From the NCBI GenBank assembly GCA_947044405.1, contig CAMRHE010000502.1:850001-914000 (forward strand): a stretch of DNA of 64,000 nucleotides. The letters are read 5' to 3'. The notes beneath the pieces are model-generated. The model searched no databases, had not been told where the DNA came from, and was given only the letters and a program-made list of their open reading frames with translations. The stretch comes from Leptodactylus fallax. Lineage: Eukaryota > Chordata > Amphibia > Anura > Leptodactylidae. The position numbers and the translations under genes are program-made. This document shows, one piece after another, positions 1 through 10,767 of this stretch. Within the stretch, counting starts at the first letter, position 1; the number at the start of each line of letters is the position of its first letter.

Positions 1-1053
1 GAGCTTAAAGTTAATGTGTTGTCAGAAAATTACCTATTTTTTAACCCAGTTTTAACATATTATTAAAGGGGTATCCCCATCTCAATGATCTTATCTATAC
101 TGATAGCTTGTGTAAATTGAAGACTTTTCCTAAATATATTGCTGTAGAAAAGTTTATACATTGCTGTCAAGACACCTGTCCTATATCTGATAAGATAAGT
201 CAGGAGAATGAGTCACTGCTCTCCGTGGGGGTGGGCTGAGTGCTCTCAGTGCTCTCTGGGGGGGGGGGGGGGGGGTCTCAGTGCTCTCTGGGGGGTGGGC
301 TGAGTGCTCTCACTGTTCTGTACAACTCTGCAGTTAGGACAAACAGGTCAGCTAATTGCAATTTGCTGATAAAGACCCGGACAGTGTCAGTTATCTCTCT
401 ATGTAATCACAAAGATAACATTGAGTCCCTTCTCTCCTCTGCAGCCTGTAAGGTAGTTTTTCTCTCCAACCCTGTGTAATGTAATAGACATTTACTGTAC
501 ATTATTATTTGATCTGTATTATTATAGATTTCTAGTAATCCTAATAAATGATCTCTCATGGTAAAGGCATTCTCTGTATCTAGTGAGGTAATTCATAGTG
601 TCCTGTCCATCAGTCAAAGCTGCCCCTCAGCTTGTGGAAGAGTACAAGACATGAGAAGAAGAGACAGCAGGAAAACTGTTGAGACAGGGAGATGGGAAAA
701 CCCCTTTAGGCTAAAGCCCCACTTTGCAAAAATGCAGTGTTTTGCTGTAGCGGAAATGCTCACGCAAAAAAAGCAGAAAAATCTGCAGTGAAAAAGCTGC
801 ATGTTCAACAAAGCGCCTTCATTTTTGAAAATTGCAGCATGCCAATTATACCTGTGGAAATGTTGGAATTTTCCCTATAGGTATAATATAGGCAGAAAGT
901 CCAGAGAAAAACTCTGTGAAGATGCAATGAAAAACGCTGCAGAAAAAAAAGTTGGTTTTTTTGCTGTGTTTTGTTACATTTGGGCCTCAAAGAAGTTTTG
1001 GTGAGGAGCTGATTGGTGGGGCTGTTGGAGGTTGCTCCCCCACTGAAATTAGA
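1..1053. other. Intergenic, no gene seen; G-run and decayed MITE-like sequence
   Basis: No convincing coding region. Positions 230-310 hold an imperfect short repeat (cagtgctctct followed by a G-run) including an uninterrupted G tract near 250-276. Positions 700-990 are rich in words such as 'gcagaaa' and 'ctgcag' and resemble the sequences at 4340-4450 and 51936-52180, so they look like remnants of one dispersed non-autonomous repeat. The short open frames here have no recognisable motif and low-complexity composition. Confidence 0.5.
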
Positions 1054-1055
1054 TA

Positions 1056-2668
1056 TAGTGGGGGAAAAAATTATTTAGTCAGCCACCAATTGTGCAAGTT
1101 CTCCCACTTATAAAGATGAGTCCGGCCTGTAATTGTCATCATAGGTAGACCTCAACTATGAGAGACAAAATGAGAAAACTAATCCAGAAAATCACATTGT
1201 CTGATTTTTTAAGAATTTATTTGCAAATTATGGTAAAAAATAAGTATTTGGTCACCTACAAACAAGCAAGATTTCTGGCTCTCACAGACCTGTAACTTCT
1301 TCTGTAAGAGGCTCCTCTGTCCTCCACTCATTACCTGTAGTAATGGCTCCTGTTTGACATTGTTATCAGTATAAAAGACACCTGTCCACAACCTCAAACA
1401 GTCACACTCCAATCTCCACTATGGTGAAGACCAAAGAGCTGTGGAAGGACACCAGAAACAAAATTGTAGACCTGCACCAGGCTGGGAAGACTGAATCTGC
1501 AATAGGCAAGCAGGTTGGTGTGAAGAAATCACCTGTGGGAGCAATAATTAGAAAATGGAAGACATACAAGACCACTGATAATCTCCCTCCATCAGGGGCT
1601 CCACGCAAGATCTCACCCCGTGGGGTCAAAATGATCACAAGAAAGGTGAGCAAAAATCCCAGAACCACACGGGGGGACCTAGAGAATGACCTGCAGAAAG
1701 CTGGGACTAACGTAACAAAGGCTACCGTCAGTAACACACTACGCCGCCAGGGACTCAGATCCTGCAGTGTCAGACGTGTCCCCCTGCTTAAGCCAGTACA
1801 TATCCGGGCCCGTCTGAAGTTTGCTAGAGAGCATTTGGATGTTCCAGAAGAGTACTGGGAGAATGTCATATGGTCAGATGAAACCAAAGTAGAACTGTTT
1901 GGTAGAAACATAACTCGTGGTGTTTGGAGGAGAGTGAATGCTGAGTTGTATCCAAAGAACACCATACCTACTGTGAAGCATGGGGGGGCAACATCAGGCT
2001 TTGGGGCTGTTTCTCTGCAAAGGGACCAGGACAACTGATCCGTGTACATGAAAGAATGAATGGGGCCATGTATGGTGAGATTTTGAGTGCAAACCTCTTT
2101 CAGTGCAATGCAATGCAAGGCCATTGAAGATGAAAAGTGGCTGGGTCTTTCAGCATGACAATGATCCCAAGCACATCGCCAGGGCAACGAAGGAGCGGCT
2201 TCGTAAGAAGCATTTCAAGGTCCTGGAGTGGCCTAGCCAGTCTCCAGGTCTCAACCCCATAGAAAACCTTTGGAGGGAGTTGAAAGTCCGTGTTGCCCAG
2301 CGACAGCCCCAAAACATCCCTGCTCTAGAGGAGATCTGCATGGAGGAATGGGCCAACATACCAGCAACAGTGTGTGCCAACCTTGTGAAGACTTACAGAA
2401 AACGTTTCACCTCTGTCATTGCCAACAAAGGATATAGAACAAAGTATTGAGATGAACTTTTGTTATTTACCAAATACTTATTTTCCACCATAATTTGCTA
2501 ATAAATTCTTTAAAAATCATTCAATGTGATTTTCTGGATTTGTTTTCTCATTTTGTCTCTCATAGTTGAGGTCTACCTATGATGACAATTACAGGCCTCT
2601 CTCATTTTTTTAAGTGGGAGAACTTGCAAAATTGGTGGCTGACTAAATGCTTTTTTTTCCCCACTGTA
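1056..2668 (+). mobile_element. Tc1-like DNA transposon copy 1, near full length, dead
   Basis: Two inverted terminal regions of roughly 200 bp (about 1056-1250 and 2468-2668) match in reverse complement, including the outer gtgggg / ccccac tips and the inner words 'gtcagccacca', 'tcctatgatgacaatt' and 'gaggtctacctatgatg'. The element ends at TA dinucleotides, as expected of Tc1/mariner insertions. It carries one transposase relic on the + strand. Long inverted repeats make it an IR/DR-type Tc1 element. The two arms have diverged and the left tip has lost a few bases. Confidence 0.9.
1421..2450 (+). pseudogene. Tc1-like transposase, frameshifted
   Basis: Cut-and-paste transposase of the Tc1 (DD34E) group, acting in the nucleus on its own inverted repeats. 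The start is the ATG at 1421 and the first open frame runs to 2038 (205 codons): paired-like helix-turn-helix DNA-binding region, then the first catalytic Asp in [11 protein letters not shown]. The frame breaks in a G-run near 1981-1987, where the GGGS segment should be, and a second open segment (2103-2450) carries the second Asp (HDNDPKH), the catalytic Glu (NPIENLW) and the usual C-terminus ending KGYRTKY. All three catalytic residues are still written in the DNA but not in one frame. There is a further small lesion near 2100 ('caatgcaatgcaa'). Confidence 0.9.
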
Positions 2669-2810
2669 TATGACCAACGTCCACTGCATACAGGAGGAGG
2701 CTGGAGAAGGGGTCAGTTCAAATAGCTGTATCTTGGGGAGTTGTAACACCTAGAACAGTGGTACTGATGTCATATTAAAGATGATTTTCTTAGCTCACCA
2801 ACAATGTGAG

Positions 2811-3330
2811 TAGTGATGGGCGCACCTCATGAGATTTGTTTAATGAATATTCTTAAGGTTTGCCCAAAAGTTTCATTTTGTAACAAACTTGTTTAGTCCT
2901 AAATGCTACTATTAGGCTTTATGGTATTCTTCGATCCCAAAGTATAATAATCGAAGGCTCTGGAAAGGTGCTGAAAAATAATAAATAAGTCATACTCACC
3001 TTTCCTCACCTTTCCAGGGATTTCACTCTGGTCTGGCTTCCTGGTTGATGTTAGTGGTGCAGGTTCACAGCTGGGGCCTTTGGATCTGGGACACTGACAT
3101 CACCGAGGAGGTTAAAAAATACCGGGAATGAAGACAAGATGCAGCAGCACAGACCGGTAGGAAAGGCCAGTAGTGAGTTATTTTCTGCACCTTCTCTGAG
3201 CCTCTGATTATTTTTCTTTGGGGTCTTAAGAGACCCCAGAGTATGATAGTGATTTGTAGGTGGCGAAACCCCATAATTTTGGGTTTGGCTGAACCCAAAA
3301 TTTTTGAAAAACTTGTAATGAACCCTAATA
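2811..3330. repeat. hAT-like MITE copy (GATGGGC family), decayed
   Basis: Starts with tagtgatgggcgcac, like the other copies described under 9563-10125, and contains the shared internal words 'gaataa..agtataataat', 'ctcacctttcc' and 'ggggtcttaagagaccccagagtat'. The right end is not clear, so the boundary is approximate. No coding capacity. Confidence 0.5.
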
Positions 3331-4446
3331 ATTATATATATCTATTCACTCATCTGTAATTGTTACTAACTGTGACCGCTGGAGCAAATGGTATTTCAGT
3401 CAGTGAGAGATATATTACAATAATTAAAACTCTGTCAATGTCTTGTCAGATTATAGAAATTTATTTTATCTACCTGAATGGAAAACAAATCATTCTTATA
3501 TAACCCAGTCCAATATAAATGGAAGCTCAATGCCCCGTCTTCTATAACCTATTTGGTAGAGCCTTATTTAGCAAAATATCAATAATAAAAGAAATCTGAA
3601 CCATAAATTAAATTTTTCAATAGTTGATTTTCAAGCAAGCTTTAATTGACAATATTGGACCCAATTACTGTATATCGTAAGTCCCCAAATTCAGTGTCAA
3701 ATTAAACTTTAATAAATCTGTAGCTGGACATTTGGACAGCCATGGAGATTGGGTCATAGAAGGGATTGGTTGTGGACTTGGTCTTGTATTTTATTGTATT
3801 TTAAAATGGACTGAAAAAAAACAAAACAAAGAAACCGTAGAGGAACAAAGCTCGAGGTGGATAAACCAAGAAACGGTATTGCAAATGGATTGGGGTGCAA
3901 GGATATTTGAGGATAGTCATAGGGGAGGGTGAGGAACCTTAAGTAAATAACTTAAAGAGGACCTCCACCACCTCCACCAAATCAAGCTCTTTACATCCTT
4001 CAATATGTGCCTCTACTTATATGTATATGTGGCCAGTTAATCTTACATCAAATCATTTGTGTGTACCATCGATACAGCAAACTAAACTTCAAGATCAGGG
4101 ATCATAGTAAAGAAGAAAAGGGTAAAGCAGCTAAGAGTGGACCCGGGATGAATGTGCAGATCATGCCATGTCTAGTTTCAGTCTCTACCAAGCAAAAAAA
4201 TCTAGCATCACAGAAAAAGATTTTGACAGAGGGTAGTACCAAAGGCCATTACATCTCATTATCTACATATAAGCTTCACTTGCACAAATGCCCCGCTTCC
4301 CCAACCACTTCTTTGCTTCTCTTCTTTGCTACTCCCACGTGGACTAAACTCTGCGGAAATGTTGTGGAAAAAAAATGCAGCGTTTTACAGTCACAGCAAA
4401 GTGGATGGGATTCTAGTGAATCCTATCCCCACTTTGCGGGAAAATA
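3331..4446. other. No gene seen; part resembles a dispersed repeat
   Basis: An open frame spans 4007-4540, but only its last 24 or so codons look like a protein family (see the Tc1 remnant that follows). The section 4340-4445 ('gcggaaatgttgtgg', 'gcagcgttttac', 'ccccactttgcgg') resembles decayed repeat sequence also seen near 700-990. Otherwise AT-rich sequence without recognised features. Confidence 0.4.
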
Positions 4447-4703
4447 TGCCTACCTCTTGAAGCTCATCAAGAGAATGCCAAGAGTGTGCAAAGCAGTAAT
4501 CAAAGCAAAAGGTGGCTACTTTGAAGAACCTAGAATATAAGACATATTTTCAGTTGTTTCACACTTTTTTGTTAAGTATATAATTCCACATGTGTTAATT
4601 CATAGTTTTGATGCCTTCAGTGTGAATCTACAATTTTTATAGTCATGAAAATACAGAAAACTCTTGGAATGAGAAGGTGTGTCCAAACTTTTGGTCTGTA
4701 CTG
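4447..4703 (+). mobile_element. 3' remnant of a Tc1-like transposon
   Basis: The last codons before the stop at 4540 read RMPRVCKAVIKAKGGYF, which is the usual C-terminal pattern of Tc1 transposases (…MPRRCxAVIxAKGG). They are followed by about 160 bp of 3' flank ending 'ggtgtgtccaaacttttgg' and a tip at 'ctgtactg' followed by TA (4704-4705). No matching 5' end exists upstream, so about 1 kb of the element is missing. The open frame that includes this tail is a fusion with unrelated upstream DNA. Confidence 0.75.
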
Positions 4704-4973
4704 TATATGGATCTATCTTCGAAAAGGTGACATTGGAGGAATAATTTTACATTTGTGTATGATTGATATAAGCAGTGGGTGTAACGTAATGTAATACAAT
4801 GGCAGAGGAATCAGGATTTTTCTTAAGGTATGGCTAGATTTACTTTCTAATATTTTAGGTTCATTGAAGAACTACTTAGTAGAGAGTTGAACTTGAGTTG
4901 TCTTCTTTTTCCAAATGCTTAGAAGTTTGGTAAATTGTCTTCAAGATTTCTAGAAACTCCCATTGTTTCTGAC

Positions 4974-5470
4974 TAGAGATAGGCGAACCTCTGAAGATTC
5001 ATTTCATCTCAGGTTTGGACAAGTCGACCCTCCAGTTCATTTCAGTATGAACTTGTTCAGATAGAAACGGAATTGAATTAATTATACAAACAGTTATACT
5101 CATCTTCCCATGATGTCATGACATTTGGTGACCACTGAAGCACAATCACAGTCCTCAGCAGTTATCGTGGATGCATGACATCACCCATGAGGCTGTAACA
5201 GGCCAGAAGAAGACTGAGAGAATATGCTGTTTGCTGCAAGAAGGCCCAAAAGAGGTGAGGAAAGGTGAATATAAATGTTTGTTATTTTCCCACACCCACT
5301 CTATGCCTCCACCTATTATACTCTAGAGTATGAAGAGATCCTACTGTATAATAATTTCACTTCCTGTTCGAAAGTAACAAACCCCTGAAGTTTTGTGTTC
5401 AGAAGAACATGAAACTTTTGGAAAATTTGGGTTGAATCTGGTTCGATCCAAACAAGTCCATTAATCTCTG
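4974..5470. mobile_element. hAT-like MITE copy with probable 8-bp target duplication
   Basis: Begins tagagataggcgaacc and ends in a decayed version of the inverse. It is bracketed by TTTCTGAC (4966-4973) and CTTCTGAC (5471-5478), an 8-bp duplication with one mismatch. It shares internal words with the copy at 9563-10125 ('aggcccaaaagaggtgaggaaaggtgaat', in pieces, and the palindrome-like 'tatactctagagtat'). It sits about 50 bp beyond the stop codon of OR1. Confidence 0.7.
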
Positions 5471-5520
5471 CTTCTGACTTATCACTACTATATATACCTT
5501 ATGAAAAACCCTTAAAAGTA

Positions 5521-6462
5521 TCACATTAAGTTATAAAATCTGTTCAGTTGTTTTCTCAGTGCTGACCTGATCTCGTGACTTCTTAAACTGTATATAATGG
5601 GGTTGAATAAAGGAGTAAAGAAGGTGTAAATCAAAGATAGACCCTTATTGAGGTTGGCCGAGTAGTTACTTGATGGTGCTCCATACACAGAAAGTAAAGA
5701 GCTATAGTATATAGAGACAACGAGAAGATGTGATGTGCAGGTAGACAAAGCTTTTTGTCTTCCAGAATGTGTCGGTCTTCTGAAGATGGTGAAAAATATA
5801 CAGAAATAAGTGAGAAATATAAAAGCAAATGGAAATAAGGTAACGGTTACAGAGATGATCAGATCTTCCACTTTTACTATGTAAGTGCTTGAACAAGATA
5901 ATTCCAGAAGAACAATTGTATCACAGAAGAAGTGATCAATGACGTTGGATCCACAGTACTGAAGAACATAGAATTGTGCAGCTAAATTGATGGAAGTCAT
6001 AGTACCTAAAAACCAAGACCAGAACACAAGATGATTCTGAAGCCGAGAACTCATGATGGAATTGTAACGGAGAGGGTCACAGATGGCCAAGTACCGGTCA
6101 TAGGACATCACTGTGAGGATAAAACACTCAACAGTTTCAGAAACACAAAACAAGAAGAGCTGAGTGATGCAAAGACCTAAAGAAATGGTGGCTCCTTCCT
6201 CCAACACCACGTGTAACATGCTAGGTGCTATGGATATGGTGACCAGTATATCTGTAGCTGCAAGGTGACCAAGGAAGAAGTACATTGGAGAGTGAAGCTG
6301 TTGACTTGTTGACACCAATATGATAATCACAGAGTTACTGGCAAAGGACAGCATAAAAATTCCCCCAAAAAAGGAAAATGTTGGCAATTTCAAGTAACTA
6401 AGATTCTGGAATCCAAGAAGGAGAAAGTCCGGGGCTAGTGTTCCATTGCTTAAACTTACCAT
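5521..6462 (-). CDS. Olfactory receptor, class II, intact (OR1)
   Basis: Odorant-binding seven-helix GPCR expected in the cilia of olfactory neurons, coupling to Golf. It has 313 residues, a normal OR length, in a single exon. Visible landmarks: N-glycosylation site N6-G-T; LLLGFQ at 14-19; Asn43 of TM1 (SNSVII, with Ser where Gly is usual); SPMYFFLGHLAATDI at 58-72; the TM3 Cys98; MSYDRYLAIC at 119-128; ECL2 cysteines C170, C180 (HFFCD) and C190; KALSTCTSHL at 237-246; PLFNPIIYSLR at 284-294. No frameshift or missing core motif. The bases just before the ATG read 'ctccactatag', a plausible splice acceptor, so a 5' UTR exon may lie upstream on the minus strand. The subfamily cannot be assigned without a tree. 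Confidence 0.95.
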   Translation of the reverse strand: MVSLSNGTLAPDFLLLGFQNLSYLKLPTFSFFGGIFMLSFASNSVIIILVSTSQQLHSPMYFFLGHLAATDILVTISIAPSMLHVVLEEGATISLGLCITQLFLFCVSETVECFILTVMSYDRYLAICDPLRYNSIMSSRLQNHLVFWSWFLGTMTSINLAAQFYVLQYCGSNVIDHFFCDTIVLLELSCSSTYIVKVEDLIISVTVTLFPFAFIFLTYFCIFFTIFRRPTHSGRQKALSTCTSHLLVVSIYYSSLLSVYGAPSSNYSANLNKGLSLIYTFFTPLFNPIIYSLRSHEIRSALRKQLNRFYNLM

Positions 6463-7537
6463 CTATAGTGGAGAATGACATATGAGGCTTCATACAGAGA
6501 ATACATTCACAATATACCCCGTGTTCCATAATATTTTATGATTTGTGTCAGCACATTTCAGTCGACCAGCTAGTGGGATTTTACAGATTCTACAATGACC
6601 AGTCTGGCTTCATTCACATTGAGGTGAGAGCCTTATGTAGTGTGCAAAATTGGATCCCATGAAAGGAAACAGGAAAGTCTCTCTATGAGTCTTCCATGGA
6701 TTTCTGATAGTAAGTGGCCCAGAACTTTGCACTAAGCAACTGGCTCTTACATGGACATAGCGCTCTATGAATGAAACCAAAGAAGTCAAACTTAGGTTAA
6801 CATAGAGTTACGAAGGAGAAAACTATCAGTCTCCTCACAATATCAATGACTATTTTTTTCTTTTTCGTTTTCATGCATTTCCTTTAAAAGTATCACATAA
6901 AAGTTCCATTTTACATTCATCTTAGGATTGTCCCTTCCTTCTTTTCCTTTCAATCTTAGGCTAGCCATACACATTAGTTATTGGATGGTCGTCATCTAGC
7001 GAATAATCCCACTATCAACATTAACAACTAAACTGCCTGATCAGTAATACAGCCCAGTCCATTCCCCTTTAACTGAGACAACTACAACTACTGAATTTGA
7101 TGGGCTCATGACCTTCGATGCTGCTAAACATACATTTAACTGCCATGGGTCCCCTCCAATACTGGAGCAGATCAGGTCATCCCTTACAACCATGCAGCCT
7201 ACAGAACTAGGCCTACTGAAGGTATCTCTTAGACTAAAGTTTGGTGGCAGTGTGGTGGGGGGGGTTGATATGGGGAGAGAATGGCACCATCTAGCTTAAT
7301 TTTATTAGGCACTGCTCGTGTCATGGTTTTTGGTGTGGAGCCATCACAGTTATGATGGATCTGTTGTGCAGTGGATTTCATTGACTCAGGTTACTATTCT
7401 GGACATCAAAACGTGATGTAAATCTGAAGGAAAACACCCTAATGGCAATGGAAACTGGTTCTTACAGTATCTCATAGCTGCCCTAATATCTGATAGACAA
7501 CCTTGTTACCCGCCCACCGGCACAGACCATCTTCACA
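6463..7537. other. Upstream flank of OR1, no gene seen
   Basis: This is the 5' side of OR1 and could hold its promoter and a UTR exon, but no TATA box or exon can be assigned by eye. The short open frame at 7108-7299 has no recognisable motif. A G-run occurs at 7257-7264. Confidence 0.4.
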
Positions 7538-7539
7538 TA

Positions 7540-9134
7540 CAGTGGGTATGGAAAGTATTCAGACCCCTTTAAATTTTTCACTCTTTGTTTCATTGCAGCC
7601 ATTTCCTAAAAGCAAAAAAGTTCATTTTATTTCTCATTAATGTACACTCAGCTCCCCATCTTGACAGAAAAAAAACCAAAAATGTAGATATTTTTGCAAA
7701 TTTATTAAAAAAGAAAAATTTAAATATCACATGGCCATAAGTATTCAGAGCCTTTGCTGTGACCCTCATATATAACTCACAGGCTGTCCATTTCCTTCTG
7801 ATCCTCCTTGAGATGGTTCTACTCCTTCATTGGAGTCCAGCTGTGTTTAATTAAACTGATTGGACTTGATTAGGAAAGGCGCCCACCTGTCTATATAAGA
7901 CCTCACAGCTCACAGTGCATGTCAGAGCAAATGAGAATCAGGAGGTCAAAGGAACTGCCCAAGGAGCTCAGAGACAGAATTGTGGCAAAGCACAGATCTG
8001 GATCTGACCAAGGTTACAAAAGAGTTTCTGCAGCACTCAAGGTTCCTAAGAGCACAGTGGCCTCCATAATCCTTAAATGGAAGAAGTTTGGGATGACCAG
8101 AACTCTTCCTAGACCTGGCCGTACAGCCAAACTGAGCAATGGTGAGAGAAGAGCTTTGGTGAGATTGGTAAAGAAGAACCCAAAGATCACTGTGGCTGAG
8201 CTCCAGAGATGCAGTAGGGAGATGGGAGAAAGTTCCACAAAGTCACTTTCACTGCAGCCCTCCAGCAGTGGGGGCTTTATGGCAGAGGGGCCCGTAGGAA
8301 GCCTCTCCTCAGTGCAAGACATATGAAAGCCCGTATAGAGTTTGCCAAAAAACACATGAAGGACACCCAGACTATGAGAAATAAGATTCTCTGGTCTGAT
8401 GAGACGAAGATTGAACTTTTTGGCATTAATTCTAAGCGGTATGTGTGGAGAAAACCAGGTACTGCTCATCACCTGCCCAATACAATCCCAACAGTGAGAC
8501 ATGGTGGTGGCAGCATCATGCTATGGGGGACAGCACGACTGGTTGTAATTGTAGGAAAGATGAGTGCGGCCAAGTACAGAGAGATCCTGGAAGAAAACCT
8601 CTGCCAGAGTGCTCTGGACCTCAGACTGGGCCGAAGGTTCACCTTCCAACAAGACAATGACCCTAAGCACACAGCTAAAATAACAAAGGAACAACTCTGT
8701 GACCATTCCTGACTGGCCCAGCCAGAGCCCGGACCTCAACCCAATCTGGAGAGACCTGAAAATGGTTCCACCAACATTCACCATCCAACCTGACGGAACT
8801 GGAGAGGATCTGCAAGGAAGAATGGCCGAGGATCCCCAAATCCAGATGTTGAAAACTTGTATCATTCCCAAGAAGACTCCTGGCTGTACTAGCTCAGAAG
8901 GAAGCGGCTTCTACTCAATACTAAGCAAAGGCTCAGAATACTTATGGCCATGGGAGATTTCAGTTTTTCTTTTTTAATAAATTTGCAAAAATATCTACAT
9001 TTGTTTTTTTTTCTGTCAAGATGGGGAGCTGAGTGTACATTAATGAGAAATAAAAGGAACTTTTTTTGCTTTTAGCAAATGGCGAACAAAGAGTGAAAAA
9101 TTTAAAGGGGTCTGAATACTTTCCGCACCCACTG
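7540..9134 (+). mobile_element. Tc1-like DNA transposon copy 2, full length, dead
   Basis: Bounded by TA at 7538-7539 and 9135-9136. The tips are CAGTGGGTATGGAAAGTATT and its near-exact inverse, continuing through 'cagacccctttaaattttt' and 'tttgcaaatttattaaaaaag'. The inverted repeats are about 200 bp. Internal transposase relic on the + strand. A truncated relative of the same family lies at 14524-15189. Confidence 0.92.
7919..8960 (+). pseudogene. Tc1-like transposase, frameshifted, catalytic Glu deleted
   Basis: The start is the ATG at 7919. The first segment (to about 8250) has the helix-turn-helix region with the pattern KVPKSTVASIILKWKK. The frame is lost after EMGESS, and a second open segment (8323-8712) carries the first Asp ([12 protein letters not shown]) and second Asp ([10 protein letters not shown]). 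A third segment from 8699 reads SPDLNPIWRDLK, where this group normally has NPIEHLW before RDLK. Three codons are gone, including the third catalytic residue, so this copy could not be active even if the frame were continuous. The C-terminus is scrambled after about 8780. Confidence 0.9.
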
Positions 9135-9136
9135 TA

Positions 9137-9554
9137 TGTGATAAACATTCCATACAACCAGAATATCGACACAATGATAGCCACATCAGTGATCTATAGA
9201 ACATAAAGTACCTGCATTATCTCAGCTCTAAAAATCCTCTCAAAAATTCCAGCACAATCCTTAGTTTGCAGAGAATTGTTAACTGAGCAACATGACAGAA
9301 GACATCTCCTAGCAGGTGTGATAATAAAGCAGCCGCCGCTACTGTCTTTATAAGCACTCAGTAATAACTGTAGAGACTTCTCCAAAATCCCACAGAGCAA
9401 ATTATCAGGTAAGGTTAGAATTAACCTATTATCTGACTTCATTCCATACTGGAAGAGACACCAATCTAGTATTATTGTGATGTTGCTTTGTCATGTAGAC
9501 TAGAACAGACTGTTGGAAGTGTGCTCAGTTTCACAAGTCACCATGTTACTATAG
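9137..9554. other. Spacer between two transposons, nothing recognised
   Basis: Moderately AT-rich, apparently single-copy sequence within this window. The open frame at 9194-9442 (-) has no family motif. Confidence 0.4.
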
Positions 9555-9562
9555 GTAAGGAA

Positions 9563-10125
9563 TAGAGATGGGCAAATTGGTTTACCCAAATATTCCAAAT
9601 TGTTTGTTTTTTAACAAAACTGAACAATTGGAATTAGTCTTGGACAAACTAAAATGTCCGTCGTTGGTAAATTATTATACTCCGGGGTGTCTCCAGATCC
9701 CAGAGGAAAATAACTGGAGGCCCAGGGGAAGTGACAAAAATAAAAAAACATTAATACTCTGAACTTGCAGCATCTGGTACTCTGTGTGTTCCTCCTCATG
9801 GCGTCAAGCGCTATTCTGTGACATCATGCATCCGGGGTCACTACTGAGACCTGTGATTGGGGTACAGCAGTGACATGTGGCACGAGGCCCCGCGACGATG
9901 AAGACACAGATTGCTGGATGCTGCAAGGAGGCCCAAAAAAGGTAACAGAAGGTGAGTATAATTGTTTTATTATTTTTTACACCTCTCCTGGGCCTCCACC
10001 TATTATACTTGGGGGTCTGAAGAGATTCCAGAGTATAATAATTTCCCTTCATGTTCTATCTCAACTGTGGTTTGCTTTGTCCGAACAAGGGATAAAGCTA
10101 ATCTTCTGAGGTTCACCCATCTTTA
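9563..10125. mobile_element. hAT-like MITE, complete, with 8-bp target duplication
   Basis: Flanked by perfect 8-bp repeats GTAAGGAA (9555-9562 and 10126-10133). The ends are inverted: TAGAGATGGGCAAA at the left, and a right end whose reverse complement reads TAAAGATGGGTGAACC. Eight-base duplications with short inverted tips are typical of hAT transposons. The interior (about 560 bp) has no credible protein. It contains an internal inverted motif around 'tatactccggggtgtc' and 'tatacttgggggtctg..ccagagtata'. This is the best-delimited member of a family also seen at 2811, 4974, 21768, 24974, 37835, 38263, 41377 and 60236. Confidence 0.8.
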
Positions 10126-10133
10126 GTAAGGAA

Positions 10134-10765
10134 ATGGGTGAGGGGCAATACGATATCTTCTGCACAAAGGTCTATTATGTCAATGTATCCACCTGGATCT
10201 CATGAATATCATCTTTGACCTCGGATGCATGGATGCCGCCAACAATTGCACCACAAACTGTGACAGGATTTCACACTCCTTAAATTTCTTGTTCTATTTT
10301 GGATGTTGTGTCATCCTCCTCCATCTCCAGAGGGATAGATCTGTTAAGTGAATTTAGTAAAGAGTTGCTTCTTACATGAGCCCCCACCTTAAAGGTATCT
10401 AATCAAAGACTGCATAAATGATCATGTGGGTTTCTGTGAGTGTCGACCTGTCTATGTAGCTACAGGATGCTGCTAGAACTGCTTTAGCAGATAGTATGTA
10501 GCGAAGAGGCCCCCGGCTTAGGAGCCTGGTTGCGGCTGTGACCACTCCAATCTCTATTGCTATACCACTGTCTTGCCTTATTTTGCATCAAAACTACTGC
10601 ACCTGGTTGCTACCTTACCCTATGTCAATGCTCACACATTGGATATTTACCTGGGGGCTACAGTACATGGAAAACATTCAAAACTATGCAGGTAAAAATG
10701 AAGCTTCAGGCAGTTTTTAAGGTTAAGGACACATAGGGGGAATCCATAAACTTAGTAAAGCCAGT
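10134..10765. other. Spacer, nothing recognised
   Basis: No gene or repeat recognised. The open frame at 10538-10720 lacks any motif. Confidence 0.4.
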
Positions 10766-10767
10766 TA

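Noticed and set aside
1402..2187. Open frame of 261 codons on the minus strand
   Set aside because: Antisense to the Tc1 transposase relic; no family motif.
4007..4540. Open frame of 177 codons as a host gene
   Set aside because: Only the last codons resemble a protein, and these are a Tc1 transposase tail.
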